Notes: generated by a model not told the origin, from the letters alone. A stretch of 64,000 nucleotides of DNA from Actinoplanes couchii (GCF_016862075.1 NZ_BOMG01000049.1:1-64000); one strand, 5' to 3'. Positions 25,723-34,448 are shown, numbered from the stretch's first letter. Numbers and translations: made by a program.

Positions 25723-26211
25723 TCAAACGGTCGGCGGCTGGTCGATCAGGTGCTTGAAGGCCTGGAGGTTCGCCGTCGATTCACCGCGCTTGACCCGCCA
25801 CTCCCACTCACGGCGGATCGACGAACCGAAACCTATCTCCAGCATCGTGTCGAAGGACTCGTCCGCGTACGTCAGCACCGAACCGAGGATCCGGTCCAGC
25901 TCGTCGGCGTCCAGGCCGGTCAGCGACACCCGGCCGGTCAGGTAGACGTCACCTGCCGCGTCGATCGAGAAGGCGACCCCGTACATCCGCGCGTTGCGGC
26001 GCAGCAGCCAGGCCCACAGCTCCTCGTGCCGCTCGTCGGGGCGGCGCATCACGAACGCCTCGATCCGCAGCGCGTGCTCGCCGGCGATCAGGTTGCAGGC
26101 GGTCTTCAGCTTGTGCGTGCCGGGCAGGGTGACCACCCAGGAACTGTCGCCGGTCGCCTCCCACTCCAGCTCGCGGTCGGCCAGCGCCTGCTCGATCAGT
26201 TCCTTCACCAT
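25723..26211 (-). CDS. YbjN-family protein
   Basis: The 162-residue protein has a YbjN fold, related to type III secretion chaperones, with LEWEATGDSSWVVTLPGTHKLKTACNL in pieces and LRRNARMYGVAFSIDAAGDVYLTGRV. In M. tuberculosis the orthologue lies directly after mshA, as here. The function is unknown. The start is uncertain: 18-bp repeats at the 5' end encode GYD(A/V)GM units, so ATG 26211, ATG 26229 and GTG 26253 are all in frame. I use 26211, where the conserved MVKELIEQAL begins. Confidence 0.8.
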   Translation of the reverse strand: MVKELIEQALADRELEWEATGDSSWVVTLPGTHKLKTACNLIAGEHALRIEAFVMRRPDERHEELWAWLLRRNARMYGVAFSIDAAGDVYLTGRVSLTGLDADELDRILGSVLTYADESFDTMLEIGFGSSIRREWEWRVKRGESTANLQAFKHLIDQPPTV

Positions 26212-26301
26212 GCCCACGTCATACCCCATGCCCGCGTCATACCCCCGGCCCACGTCCTACTCCCGGCCCGGGACGAGGTCACCATGCGCACGTCATACCC
26301 C
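26210..26301. repeat. 18-bp repeats spanning the ybjN-like start codons
   Basis: Units of 18 bp at 26210-26227 and 26228-26245 differ by one base. A diverged third is at 26246-26263 and a fourth at 26284-26301. On the minus strand the unit reads GGGTATGACGTGGGCATG, in frame with the downstream gene, and each intact unit supplies an ATG. Confidence 0.85.
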
Positions 26302-26315
26302 GGCGCGGGGCGGGA

Positions 26316-27614
26316 TCACCATCCGCACGCCACGCCCTCGACCCTCGCCGCGATCAGCGACCGGTGCTCGCTCACCGCGTCACGGTAGACCCGCAGCAGT
26401 GTCTCGGCGGTGCGGTCCCAGGAGAACTGCGAGGCGTGCGCCACCGCCCCGGCGGCCAGCCGGTGCCGCTGACCGGGCGCGTCGAGCAGCCGGTCCAGCA
26501 CCTTCGCCCAGTCCCGCGGGTCGTGCCCGTCGATCAGGACGCCGCTGATCCCGTCCCGCACGGCGGTGACCAGGCCACCGACGGCGGCCGCGACCACCGG
26601 CGTGCCACAGGCCTGCGCCTCCAGCGCGACCAGCCCGAACGACTCGTTGTAGGAGGGCACCGCGACCAGGTCGGCGGCCCGGTAGAGGGCGGCCAGGTCC
26701 TCACCGGTCTGCGGGGGCAGGAACACCACCGAGTCAGTGACCCCGAGCGTGGCGGCCAGCTCGATCAGCGACGACGGCCGGTCCAGGCCGCTGCCGCTGG
26801 GCCCGCCGCAGATCACCAGGGTGGCCCCGGAACCGGCGGCCCGCATCTCGGCGAGCGCGGCGATCAGCACATCGGGGGCCTTGAGCGGCTGGATGCGGCC
26901 GATGAAGGCCACGATCCGGCCGTGCTCGGGCAGCCCGAACCGGGCCCGGTCGGCCGCGCCGGGACGGAACCGCCGCAGGTCGACACCCGGCTGCACCACA
27001 CTCACCAGGGCCGGGTCGGCGCCGTAGTGGTTGATCAGATCCTGCGCCTCGAACTCGGTGTTGGCCACCAGCCGGTCGGAGGCGGCGACCACCTGCTCCT
27101 CACCGATCACCCGGGCTTTCGGCTCTGGGCGGTCGCCCTCGGCGATGAACCTGTTCTTCACCTTGGCCAGGGTGTGCGCGGTGTGCACGTGCGGCACGCC
27201 CCAACGCTCCCGGGCCAGCCAGCCGATCTGGCCGGAGAGCCAGTAGTGCGAGTGGATCAGGTCGTAGTGGCCCGGCGGGTGCGCCGCCTCGGCCCGCAGC
27301 ACGCCGTTGGTGAACGCGCACAGCTGGGCGGGCAGCTCCTCCTTGGCCAGGCCCTCGAACGGGCCCGCGGTCACGTGCCGGACGTGCACCCCCGGGGCCA
27401 TCTCGACGACCGGGGGCAGGCCGCTGGCGGTGGCCCGGGTGAAGATCTCCACCTCGACGTCCCGCTCGGCGAGCCGTTTCGACACCTCGACGATGTAGAC
27501 GTTCATCCCGCCGGCGTCACCGGTGCCCGGTTGCTCCAGGGGCGAGGTGTGCACGGAGAGTGTCGCTATCCGCCGGGGAGTCGGCCACCGGCCACCGGAC
27601 CGTGACTCAGCCAC
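26316..27614 (-). CDS. mshA: D-inositol-3-phosphate glycosyltransferase
   Basis: MshA, a GT-B family 4 glycosyltransferase, makes the first intermediate of mycothiol from UDP-GlcNAc and inositol-3-phosphate. The protein has 432 residues. The acceptor loop reads GTGDAGGMNVYI. Others are HSHYWLSGQIGWLA, HTAHTLAKVKN, VQPGVDLRRFRP, FIGRIQPLKAPD and the nucleotide-sugar motif ESFGLVALEAQACGTPVV. GTG 27614 follows GGAGGAG at six bases. The downstream YbjN gene matches the mycobacterial order. Confidence 0.93.
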   Translation of the reverse strand: MAESRSGGRWPTPRRIATLSVHTSPLEQPGTGDAGGMNVYIVEVSKRLAERDVEVEIFTRATASGLPPVVEMAPGVHVRHVTAGPFEGLAKEELPAQLCAFTNGVLRAEAAHPPGHYDLIHSHYWLSGQIGWLARERWGVPHVHTAHTLAKVKNRFIAEGDRPEPKARVIGEEQVVAASDRLVANTEFEAQDLINHYGADPALVSVVQPGVDLRRFRPGAADRARFGLPEHGRIVAFIGRIQPLKAPDVLIAALAEMRAAGSGATLVICGGPSGSGLDRPSSLIELAATLGVTDSVVFLPPQTGEDLAALYRAADLVAVPSYNESFGLVALEAQACGTPVVAAAVGGLVTAVRDGISGVLIDGHDPRDWAKVLDRLLDAPGQRHRLAAGAVAHASQFSWDRTAETLLRVYRDAVSEHRSLIAARVEGVACGW

Positions 27615-27765
27615 TCGGACTCCTCCCGGGTTTCGGACATGGAAACTTGTTACGCGTAGGTTCATCTTCCCCATCGGCGGTTGTCTTGCCACTACTCAGA
27701 CGACCAGGGGTGATCCAGGTCATGGAGGCGACGGCCGGAAGACGCGGATACGAAAGAATCGGCGC

Positions 27766-28524
27766 ATGCAGAACATCGCAGTGGTCACCGGGGCATCCAG
27801 CGGAATCGGCGCGGCGACCGCCCGTCGTCTGGCCCGGGAGGGCTTCCACATTGTGGCCGCGGCCCGCCGGGTGGACCGGCTGGCGGCGCTGGTCGAGGAG
27901 ATCGGCGCGGCGAGCGCCACCGCGGTCGAGTGCGACGTCACCTCGGACGAGTCGGTGGCCCGGATGGCCGCGACCGTGACCGGGCTGGGCGCGCCGGTCA
28001 CCGTGCTGGTCAACAACGCGGGCGGCGCCCGGGGTGTGGATCCGGTGGCCGAGGGCTCGGTCGAGGACTGGCAGTGGATGTTCGACGTGAACGTGCTCGG
28101 TGTGTTGCGGGTCACCAAGGCGCTGCTGCCGGCCCTGGAGGCGAGCGGCGCCGGGACGATCGTGACGGTCGGTTCGACGGCGGCCTTCACGCCCTATGAA
28201 GGCGGCGGCGGTTACGTGGCGGCCAAACACGGCACCACCGCCCTGGTCGGGACGTTGCGGCTGGAGCTGGCCGGCAAACCGGTCCGGGTGATCGAGATCG
28301 ACCCGGGCATGGTGCAGACCGACGAGTTCACCCTCAACCGGCTCGACGGCGACCAGGCCAGGACCGACGCGGTGTACGCCGGGGTCAAGGAGCCGCTGGT
28401 CGCCGAGGACATCGCGGACTGCATCGCCTGGACCGCCACCCGCCCGCAGCACGTCAACGTGGACCGGCTGGTGGTGCGGCCGATCGCCCAGGCCGCCCAG
28501 CACAAGGTGCACCGGGAGCTCTAG
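27766..28524 (+). CDS. Short-chain dehydrogenase/reductase
   Basis: The 252-residue classical SDR has the cofactor loop VVTGASSGIGAAT, NNAG at about 82-85, the catalytic Ser in TVGSTAAFTPYEGGGGYVAAKHG with the YxxxK pair, and PGMVQTDEF. It resembles serine 3-dehydrogenase/YdfG-type reductases acting on small hydroxy compounds. The cofactor loop is followed by AARRVDRL, which suggests NADP(H). It is 3 bp from the next gene, so the two are probably cotranscribed, and is divergent from mshA. Confidence 0.88.
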   Translation: MQNIAVVTGASSGIGAATARRLAREGFHIVAAARRVDRLAALVEEIGAASATAVECDVTSDESVARMAATVTGLGAPVTVLVNNAGGARGVDPVAEGSVEDWQWMFDVNVLGVLRVTKALLPALEASGAGTIVTVGSTAAFTPYEGGGGYVAAKHGTTALVGTLRLELAGKPVRVIEIDPGMVQTDEFTLNRLDGDQARTDAVYAGVKEPLVAEDIADCIAWTATRPQHVNVDRLVVRPIAQAAQHKVHREL

Positions 28525-28527
28525 CCG

Positions 28528-29283
28528 GTGAAACCCGTCGGAGCGATCACCCGGGGCACCACCAACCCCAATCGGCTGCGCCGGGTCGACAACTTCATCG
28601 CGTACCGCTGCGGTGCGGTCCTGGAAAAGGCGGCGCAGCCGCTTGTCGTCGACCTCGGTTACGGGGCCACTCCGGTGACGGCAGTGGAACTGCGGGGCCG
28701 GCTCGCGGTCGCGGTGCGCGCGGACGTCGCGGTCACCGGTCTGGAGATCGATCCGGTACGGGTGAGCGACGCCCAGCCCTTCGCGGATCCGCCGTGGCTG
28801 GAGTTCCGGCGCGGCGGGTTCGAGCTGGCCGGGCTGTCGCCGGTGGTGGTGCGCGCCTTCAACGTGCTGCGGCAGTACTCCGAGGAGGAGGTGACGGCGG
28901 CCTGGCGGGCGATGACCGCGACCGGCGCGCTGCTGGTCGAGGGGACCTGTGACGAGCTGGGCCGGATCGCCACCTGGGCGGTGATCACGGACGGGGTGCC
29001 GGAAACCCTGACGCTCTCCGCCCGGCTGCCGACGCTGGAGCATCCGTCGATCTTCGCGGAGCGGCTGCCGAAGGCGCTGATCCACCACAACGTGCCCGGC
29101 CACCCGGTGCACGAGCTGCTGCGGGCGCTGAGCCGCGCGTGGGAGACCGAGGCCACCCCGTTCGGGCCACGACAGCGCTGGACGGCCACCGTGCGCCGAC
29201 TGCGGGCCGAGGGCCTGCCGGTGCTCGGCTGCCCGGCCCGCTGGCGACTCGGTGAGCTGACCGTGCCCTGGCCGGTGGCCTAA
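28528..29283 (+). CDS. SAM-dependent methyltransferase-like protein
   Basis: The protein has 251 residues. The N-terminus reads TTNPNRLRRVDNF and VVDLGYGATPVTAVEL, a recognisable class I motif I with DLGYG instead of DxGxG. Motif II-like VTGLEIDPVRV follows at about 71-81. The family is conserved in actinobacteria near mshA, with no known substrate. GTG 28528 is 3 bp after the SDR stop. The C-terminus overlaps the convergent receiver gene by 4 bp. Confidence 0.72.
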   Translation: MKPVGAITRGTTNPNRLRRVDNFIAYRCGAVLEKAAQPLVVDLGYGATPVTAVELRGRLAVAVRADVAVTGLEIDPVRVSDAQPFADPPWLEFRRGGFELAGLSPVVVRAFNVLRQYSEEEVTAAWRAMTATGALLVEGTCDELGRIATWAVITDGVPETLTLSARLPTLEHPSIFAERLPKALIHHNVPGHPVHELLRALSRAWETEATPFGPRQRWTATVRRLRAEGLPVLGCPARWRLGELTVPWPVA

Positions 29284-29741
29284 CCGTCCGCGTCCTCGTC
29301 CTTGTCGTCGGCCTCGTCCTTGTCGTCGTCGGCCGGGTCGGCTTTCTTCCGCTGCTCCAGGGCGTCGCGCAGGGCCTGGAGCAGGGCGTCGGCGGTGAAC
29401 GGCTTCTTCACCAGCACGTCGGCGTCCTCGATCTGGCCCTTGCTCACCGCGATGTCCTTGGGCAACCCGGACACGAAGACGACGGCGATGCCGGGTCGCA
29501 TCCCGCGGATCTGCTTGGCGAGGTCGCCGCCGGAGGCCCCGGGCAGGGTCAGGTCGGCGATCAGCGCGTCGATCTCCCCGGGATGCTCGCGGGCGACGGT
29601 CAGTGCCTCGTCCTCGTCCCCGGCCGCCAGCGTCGCGAATCCTCCACGACGCTCCAGCATGCGGCGCATGATGTCGCGCAGATCCTCTTCGTCGTCCACG
29701 ATCAGGACTGTCGGCGGCTCGGTGCCCGGCGCCTCGGACAT
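29280..29741 (-). CDS. Stand-alone response-regulator receiver protein
   Basis: The protein has 153 residues, with only a CheY-like domain (about 10-125): VLIVDDEEDLRDIM, phospho-Asp in ALIADLTLPGASGG, VVFVSGLP and VKKPFTADAL. The last 25 residues are an acidic Asp/Glu/Lys tail. No output domain is present, so it likely acts by protein contact, in a phosphorelay or with the flagellar motor. A candidate kinase is encoded at 30574 on the other strand. The partner is not shown by the sequence. Confidence 0.85.
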   Translation of the reverse strand: MSEAPGTEPPTVLIVDDEEDLRDIMRRMLERRGGFATLAAGDEDEALTVAREHPGEIDALIADLTLPGASGGDLAKQIRGMRPGIAVVFVSGLPKDIAVSKGQIEDADVLVKKPFTADALLQALRDALEQRKKADPADDDKDEADDKDEDADG

Positions 29742-30305
29742 CTCGGTCCTCCTCGTGGCTGGGGGTCGCTCTCACGCTATCCGTCACCGGGCTCCGGCGG
29801 AGCCGGTTGGCCGACGAAAGCGCACGCCACCGGCACCGAGGTGCCCGGCGGGACGGGACCGCGGCCCGGGCTGTGGGATCGGGCGGCGGCGGACCGGTCA
29901 CCGGTGTAGAGGAGACGGTTCGGCGACGGTCGATGGAGGTGGCGATCGGCCGGAAACCGCGTACCGTGGCGGGATAATCACCGACGACCTCACCGCCGCA
30001 CCCGGGGGCCAGCGCCCGCGGGAGCAGCGCGATGTGTGCCGCGGCGGGCCTCAGGACGGTCCCGGCGCCGGGCTTGCGCCCGCACCGGGGGCATGGCCCG
30101 CGCGGCTGAGGGAAAAGGTTGTCCGGGGACGAGAGCGTCCCCGGGTTCCCCCGGGTAGTGACCCGGTTGCATGTAAAGCGGTGCGGAGGATCGGACGAGT
30201 CACACCTCGAACCTCTAAGCCGACCGTGCGGTGGGCCGAAGATCTCGCTGTCAGGACCGCTGCACCGCCACCGAGCACCGCCACCCGAGCAACAAGGAGA
30301 GCGAT
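29742..30305. other. 564-bp intergenic region with hairpins
   Basis: This lies between the divergent receiver gene and the small zinc-ribbon gene. It contains several GC-rich inverted repeats, the clearest a perfect 9-bp stem at 30123-30144. No tRNA, tmRNA, SRP or RNase P signature was found. It may be a long 5' leader or a non-coding RNA. Confidence 0.45.
30123..30144 (+). other. 9-bp hairpin in the leader region
   Basis: CCGGGGACG (30123-30131) and CGTCCCCGG (30136-30144) pair around AGAG. It is followed by a C-rich stretch and, 160 bp on, by the zinc-ribbon gene. Confidence 0.55.
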
Positions 30306-30518
30306 ATGACCGCACTGCTGTCGCCCGAGATCGACACCGTCGGCGAGCTGACCGACCGCTGCGATCGTTGTGGGGCGGCCGCCAAGCTGGAGGTCGTCCT
30401 GACCAGCGGCGGAGACCTGGCATTCTGTGGCCATCACGCGAATCGGCACCGGGCCGACATCGCGAAGATCGCCAGCAAGATCCGTATCGAGGACGGTTTC
30501 GACTGGGCGGGCAAGTAA
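30306..30518 (+). CDS. Small zinc-ribbon protein (DUF7455-like)
   Basis: The 70-residue protein has paired metal ligands CDRCGAAAK (residues 19 and 22) and FCGHHANRH, a zinc-ribbon pattern common to a short actinobacterial family. AAGGAGA lies seven bases before ATG 30306. The role is unknown; the family is widespread and often highly expressed, which the strong ribosome site fits. Confidence 0.8.
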   Translation: MTALLSPEIDTVGELTDRCDRCGAAAKLEVVLTSGGDLAFCGHHANRHRADIAKIASKIRIEDGFDWAGK

Positions 30519-30573
30519 CCGCTCGACGGGATAGCCCGCGATATGCTCGTTCCCTCACGTCTTGGGGGTATTT

Positions 30574-32376
30574 GTGCATATCGCGGCGCATGACGTGGGC
30601 AGACTGTCCCGGCTGATCGCCGGGTGCGCCGGAGCCACCGTCGCCGTCTTCGGCGCGCTGCACACGTCCATCGCCGACCTCACCGCGGCGGACTTCGGCC
30701 GTGTTCCGGCGGTCGCCCTGATCCCGGCCGGGATCGCCCTGACCGTCCAGGTGGTGCCGACGACCACGGGCAGGTCCCGGGTCCGGACCGGTGCGGCCGC
30801 GGTCTTCGCGCTGGCCGCCGCCGGCGTGGGCGTCGCCGCCCTGGCCGGTCACCCGGCCGCGGCGGTCGCCACGGTTCTGACCGGGCTGGCTCTGGCCTGC
30901 CTCGATCTGCGGATGCCCACCCGGGGCGGGATCGCCTACCGGGTGGCCGATCCGCTTCTGCTGGGCGCCGCGATCATCGAACTGGTCGCCCTGGTGCCGC
31001 GCCTGTTCGAGCCGTCCTTCGCTCCGGGCAGCGGACCGGACGGCGTGATGCCCGTCTTCCTGGCCGCACCTCTGCTGGCCCTCACCGTCGGCGCCATCCT
31101 GGCCCGTCCCGAGACCGGGCCGCCGCACACCGACGACGAGTCCGGTCCACGGGTGGCGGTGCGCCGGCTGGCTCCCGCCCTGATCGTCACCCCGGTGGTC
31201 GCCGCCGTGGTCAGCGCCTTCGCCGCACGATCCGGCGCGAGCAGCCCGGTGGTCGCGGTGAGCACCGGGATCATCCTGGCCGTGCTGGCCCTGCTCACCG
31301 TCCTCGGCTATCTGCTCCGCAGCCTGAACGACGCCGACCGGCGGCAACAGCATCTGGTGGCGGAGCTCCGGGACCGGCAGGACTTCGCGGACACCCTGCT
31401 GCAGTCGATGAACGAGGCCGTGATGGTCCTCGACGCCAACTACCGGGTGATCGACGTGAACCGCCGCTGGCGGGAACTCACCGGTCATCAGGAACCACCC
31501 GACGAATCGCCGCCGCTGCCCCCGCCGGGCACCGGCGGTGACTGGCTGCTGCCCCGCGCCGACGGCACCGACGTGCCGGTGCTGGCCACCATGGCGGCCA
31601 TCCCGGACGCGGCCGGTGCCCCCCGCGGGTACGTCGCGACCTACGTCGACATCGCCGAGCGCAAGCAGGCCGAGGTGGCGCTGACCGCGCACGCGGCGGA
31701 GCTGGAGCGCGGCAACGCCGACCTGGCCGCGGCCCTGGCCTTCAAGAACGACCTGACCTCGATGCTGACCCACGACGTGGCACAGCCGATCAGTTCGATC
31801 GCCAGTCTCGCCGAACTGCTCTGCGACGACTGGGCGGACCTGCCGGAGGACATCCGGCTGGAACTCGCTACCAAGATCGACAAGAACACCCGCCGGCTGA
31901 TCAAGATGATGAACGACCTGCAGCTGCTCTTCCGGCTGGACACCGGCTCGGTCACCGCGCGCCGGGTGCCGGTGCCGCTGCTGGAGACGGTGCAGGCGGT
32001 TCGCGAGTCGGTGGCCGGCGCCGCCGACGTCACCGTCGACATCGACGAGGAACTGGCCGCGCTGGCCGACCGCGGGCACCTCACCGTGGTGGTGGAGAAC
32101 CTGCTGAAGAACGCGTTGACCCACGGGGCGCCGCCGGTCCGGATCAGCGGCGAGCGGCAGCCCGGCGACACGGTGCGGCTGGTGGTGCAGGACAGCGGGA
32201 ACGGGATCGCCGAGGACCTGCTGCCGAGCCTGTTCGGGCGGTTCATGCGGGGGTCCGGGCTCGGGCTGTTCATCGTGCGGCACCTGGTCGAGGCGAACGG
32301 CGGGTCGGTGCACTACGAGCACGCCACACCGCAGGGCGCCTGCCTGCTGGTGACGATGGAGGCGGCGCCGAGCTGA
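30574..32376 (+). CDS. Membrane PAS-domain sensor histidine kinase
   Basis: The protein has 600 residues. The N-terminal third holds about seven or eight hydrophobic segments. A PAS domain (about 270-365) begins LLQSMNEAVMVLDANYRVIDVN. The DHp region has SMLTHDVAQPISSIASL, with His in an HDV-Q-P context, and the ATPase domain has VVENLLKNALTHG, DSGNGIAED and GSGLGLFIVRHL. No receiver lies next to it; the nearest is at 29280. GTG 30574 is chosen over TTG 30562, because GGGGG lies just upstream of it. The signal sensed is unknown. Confidence 0.88.
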   Translation: MHIAAHDVGRLSRLIAGCAGATVAVFGALHTSIADLTAADFGRVPAVALIPAGIALTVQVVPTTTGRSRVRTGAAAVFALAAAGVGVAALAGHPAAAVATVLTGLALACLDLRMPTRGGIAYRVADPLLLGAAIIELVALVPRLFEPSFAPGSGPDGVMPVFLAAPLLALTVGAILARPETGPPHTDDESGPRVAVRRLAPALIVTPVVAAVVSAFAARSGASSPVVAVSTGIILAVLALLTVLGYLLRSLNDADRRQQHLVAELRDRQDFADTLLQSMNEAVMVLDANYRVIDVNRRWRELTGHQEPPDESPPLPPPGTGGDWLLPRADGTDVPVLATMAAIPDAAGAPRGYVATYVDIAERKQAEVALTAHAAELERGNADLAAALAFKNDLTSMLTHDVAQPISSIASLAELLCDDWADLPEDIRLELATKIDKNTRRLIKMMNDLQLLFRLDTGSVTARRVPVPLLETVQAVRESVAGAADVTVDIDEELAALADRGHLTVVVENLLKNALTHGAPPVRISGERQPGDTVRLVVQDSGNGIAEDLLPSLFGRFMRGSGLGLFIVRHLVEANGGSVHYEHATPQGACLLVTMEAAPS

Positions 32377-32421
32377 CCGTTCTTTCCGGCACGCTGGGCC
32401 CCTTTTTCCGGTACGAAGCGT

Positions 32422-32456
32422 CAGGGCCCGGAACGCATCAAGCGTTCCGGGCCCTG
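32422..32456. terminator. 15-bp stem-loop between kinase and SRPBCC genes
   Basis: 32422-32436 pairs perfectly with 32442-32456 around a 5-nt loop, between convergent genes; likely a bidirectional terminator. Confidence 0.88.
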
Positions 32457-32468
32457 GAAGTCTTTCGG

Positions 32469-33143
32469 TCAGCCGCGCTCTTCCTCGTTGATCATGCCGT
32501 TGCCCCAGTCGTCGGAGCCGGTGCTGCGGCCGCCCATCGGGGCGGTGCCGGCAGCGCCGTTGTCCCAGCCGGCGCCCGGGCGCGGCGTGGGGCCGGTCCG
32601 GTTCCGGATCCGCGCGGCCACGGTGGCCGGGGACGGGGTCTCCATGCTGAGGCCGGGTAGCAGCGAGTGCGACCGGCCGGCCATCTGCTTGCTGCTGGCG
32701 GCGGCGTTCGGGATCGGGCGGCCACCGAGCACACCGCTCTCCACCAGCCCCTTGAAGGTGGTGAGGTCGGCCTTGAGCCGGCGGTTCAGCGACTCCTGCC
32801 CGTGCCGGTCGCTGGGCATCAGGAAGGCGACGTCGGCTTCGAGTTGGGCGACGACCTGGGTCTTGGTCTCCCCCATCGAACGCAGCGTGATCGTCTCGGC
32901 GAGCAGCGGGCCCTCCATGGTCGACCAGGAGACGCGCTCGTCCATCGACCGTTCGATGATCTGGGCGTCGAACTCGCGGCGCTTCCCGTCGACATCCATG
33001 ATCCAGTGGGTCTGGTCGGCGCCGATCGGCGTCACCTGCCGCACACCGGTCATGAAACGGGGGTAGTTCTCGAACGCCGCGAGCTGCTCGTACACCGTGT
33101 GGACCGGTGCACTGACTTCGATAGCCTGCTGAACCATGCTCAT
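32469..33143 (-). CDS. SRPBCC (polyketide-cyclase-like) family protein
   Basis: The protein has 224 residues. An SRPBCC/START-like domain covers about 1-140: QQAIEVSAPVHTVYEQLAAFENYP, VDGKRREFDAQI and VSWSTMEGPLLAETITL. A disordered tail rich in Gly, Pro and Arg follows. The fold binds hydrophobic ligands; the ligand is unknown. ATG 33143 has GGGAGAG upstream. Confidence 0.82.
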   Translation of the reverse strand: MSMVQQAIEVSAPVHTVYEQLAAFENYPRFMTGVRQVTPIGADQTHWIMDVDGKRREFDAQIIERSMDERVSWSTMEGPLLAETITLRSMGETKTQVVAQLEADVAFLMPSDRHGQESLNRRLKADLTTFKGLVESGVLGGRPIPNAAASSKQMAGRSHSLLPGLSMETPSPATVAARIRNRTGPTPRPGAGWDNGAAGTAPMGGRSTGSDDWGNGMINEEERG

Positions 33144-33224
33144 CGCAACTCTCCCATGCTGAAGTGCTGGCATCACAGAGAGTACGGAGATGGGTGCGGA
33201 ACGTGTTCGGTTTCGCCGTTCTGC

Positions 33225-33974
33225 TCAGACCCTTCGCAGGTAGTGCCAACGGCCCACCTCGGCGGCATAGCGGGCGTCACTCGCCGGCACCACCGTCACA
33301 GCGGCGTCCAGCAGCATCTCCACCACCCGCGGCGACGGGCTGCGCCAGGCCTCGCTGACCTCCACCAGCGAACCGGTGATCCGGCAGGCGGCGGCCAGCT
33401 CGGCGATCAGCTCCGGCGTGACCACCGCGTCGTCGACACCGGCCTGACCGAGCAACGCCAGCGGGCGGGCCAACTGTGCGGGGGCGTACCGGGAAGCCCG
33501 CTCCAGGCCTTTGATCGTGGCCTCCACCAGCAGCTCCGCCACCTGGGCGGGAGTCAGCAGGCCGGCGTCCAAGCGGTCCCGGACGTCACGCGGGCTGAGC
33601 AGCTCGCCGCCGGCCGGCAGGGCGGAGACCGCCACCGACAGCGCGTCCAGCGGAGCCAGGTCGGCCGGCAGCGCCAGCCAGCCGTCCGCGCGGATCACCT
33701 CGACCTCGGCGGCCACCCGCAGCGTCATCTCGGTGCGGTGCCGGGCCCGGCGGACCGCGTCGGCGTACGCCGGGAGCCACGCGGTGTCCGGGCCGGCCTG
33801 GTCGGCGAAGGTGAGCGCCCGGAGCCCGGCCCGGTCGGCCGCCGACACCACCACCCCGACGGCGTCCCGGCCGGCCGAGAAGCCGGTGTGCACGTGGGCG
33901 TCCACCGCAAGGTCGAGCGCGCAGGCCGTACCGACCGCACCGCCACCGATGACTGATTCGCGCTCTGCGCCCAC
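33225..33974 (-). CDS. PHP-domain metal-dependent hydrolase-like protein
   Basis: The 249-residue protein starts its conserved part with VDAHVHTGFSAGRD, the PHP metal motif HxH. ALTFADQAG, RVAAEVEVIR and the late SDARYAAEVG supply further candidate ligands. Family members include histidinol phosphatases and nucleases. Some metal residues are not evident (the second motif is FADQ rather than TDH), so activity is uncertain. GTG 33974 has GGGGAGA upstream. It lies 165 bp after csrA and is separated from it by a terminator. Confidence 0.72.
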   Translation of the reverse strand: MGAERESVIGGGAVGTACALDLAVDAHVHTGFSAGRDAVGVVVSAADRAGLRALTFADQAGPDTAWLPAYADAVRRARHRTEMTLRVAAEVEVIRADGWLALPADLAPLDALSVAVSALPAGGELLSPRDVRDRLDAGLLTPAQVAELLVEATIKGLERASRYAPAQLARPLALLGQAGVDDAVVTPELIAELAAACRITGSLVEVSEAWRSPSPRVVEMLLDAAVTVVPASDARYAAEVGRWHYLRRV

Positions 33975-34090
33975 GTCGATCTCCCCGGCTGATAGAGGCG
34001 GGATTCTCCCGGCTCGATGACGAGGATGCCCGCCGGACGTTGTCTCCCGGGTCAGCCGCCGGTGCAGGTCAGGTGCGCACCCCGGAGACG

Positions 34091-34127
34091 GGAACCGCCC
34101 GCCACGGGAAAAGTGGCGGGCGGTTCC
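34091..34127 (-). terminator. Terminator after csrA
   Basis: 34091-34105 pairs perfectly over 15 bp with 34113-34127 around GGGAAAA. It lies 12 bp after the csrA stop on the minus strand and ends the flgN-flgK-flgL-fliW-csrA operon. Confidence 0.88.
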
Positions 34128-34139
34128 GGCGGGAGATCG

Positions 34140-34385
34140 CTACTCGTCGTTCTTATCGGGTTTGTCCAGCATGCGGGTGAGCGCGTGTACCGCGTCCGGG
34201 GTCGGCGAGGCGGCCGACCGGTTGGCCTCCTGCAGTTCGCGGTAGACCTCCTCGCGATGCACCTGCACCTCCCGGGGGGCCTGGATGCCCAGCCGGATGA
34301 CGTCACCGCGGGCTTCGAGGACGGTGATGACGACGTCGTCGCCGATCATCACGCTCTCCCCGGACCGCCGGGTCAGCACAAGCAT
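34140..34385 (-). CDS. csrA: Carbon storage regulator CsrA
   Basis: The 81-residue RNA-binding protein has the classic MLVLTRRSGESVMIGDDVVITVLE in pieces and the RNA-contact end RLGIQAPREVQVHREEVY. The C-terminal tail is about 20 residues longer than the E. coli form. With FliW next door it should form the partner switch known in Bacillus, where CsrA represses flagellin mRNA until FliW binds it. It is the last gene of the minus-strand flagellar operon. Confidence 0.96.
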   Translation of the reverse strand: MLVLTRRSGESVMIGDDVVITVLEARGDVIRLGIQAPREVQVHREEVYRELQEANRSAASPTPDAVHALTRMLDKPDKNDE

Positions 34386-34418
34386 CGGAGCCCTCCTCCA
34401 TCCATGGAACGGACAGAA

Positions 34419-34448
34419 GGCGCGGCCGCGACGAACCGCGACCGCGCC
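34419..34448 (-). other. Hairpin between fliW and csrA
   Basis: GGCGCGG plus CGCG (34419-34430) pairs with CGCG plus CCGCGCC (34437-34448) with one mismatch. It lies in the only sizeable gap (78 bp) of the operon and may lower csrA expression. Confidence 0.6.

Noticed and set aside
29960..30190. Possible RNase P, SRP or tmRNA gene
   Set aside because: Hairpins are present, but none of the conserved core sequences of these RNAs could be found.
27607..33249. Very long open frame (about 1,880 codons) on the minus strand
   Set aside because: It runs antisense through several well-supported genes and has only high-GC, Arg/Gly/Pro-rich composition with no domain.
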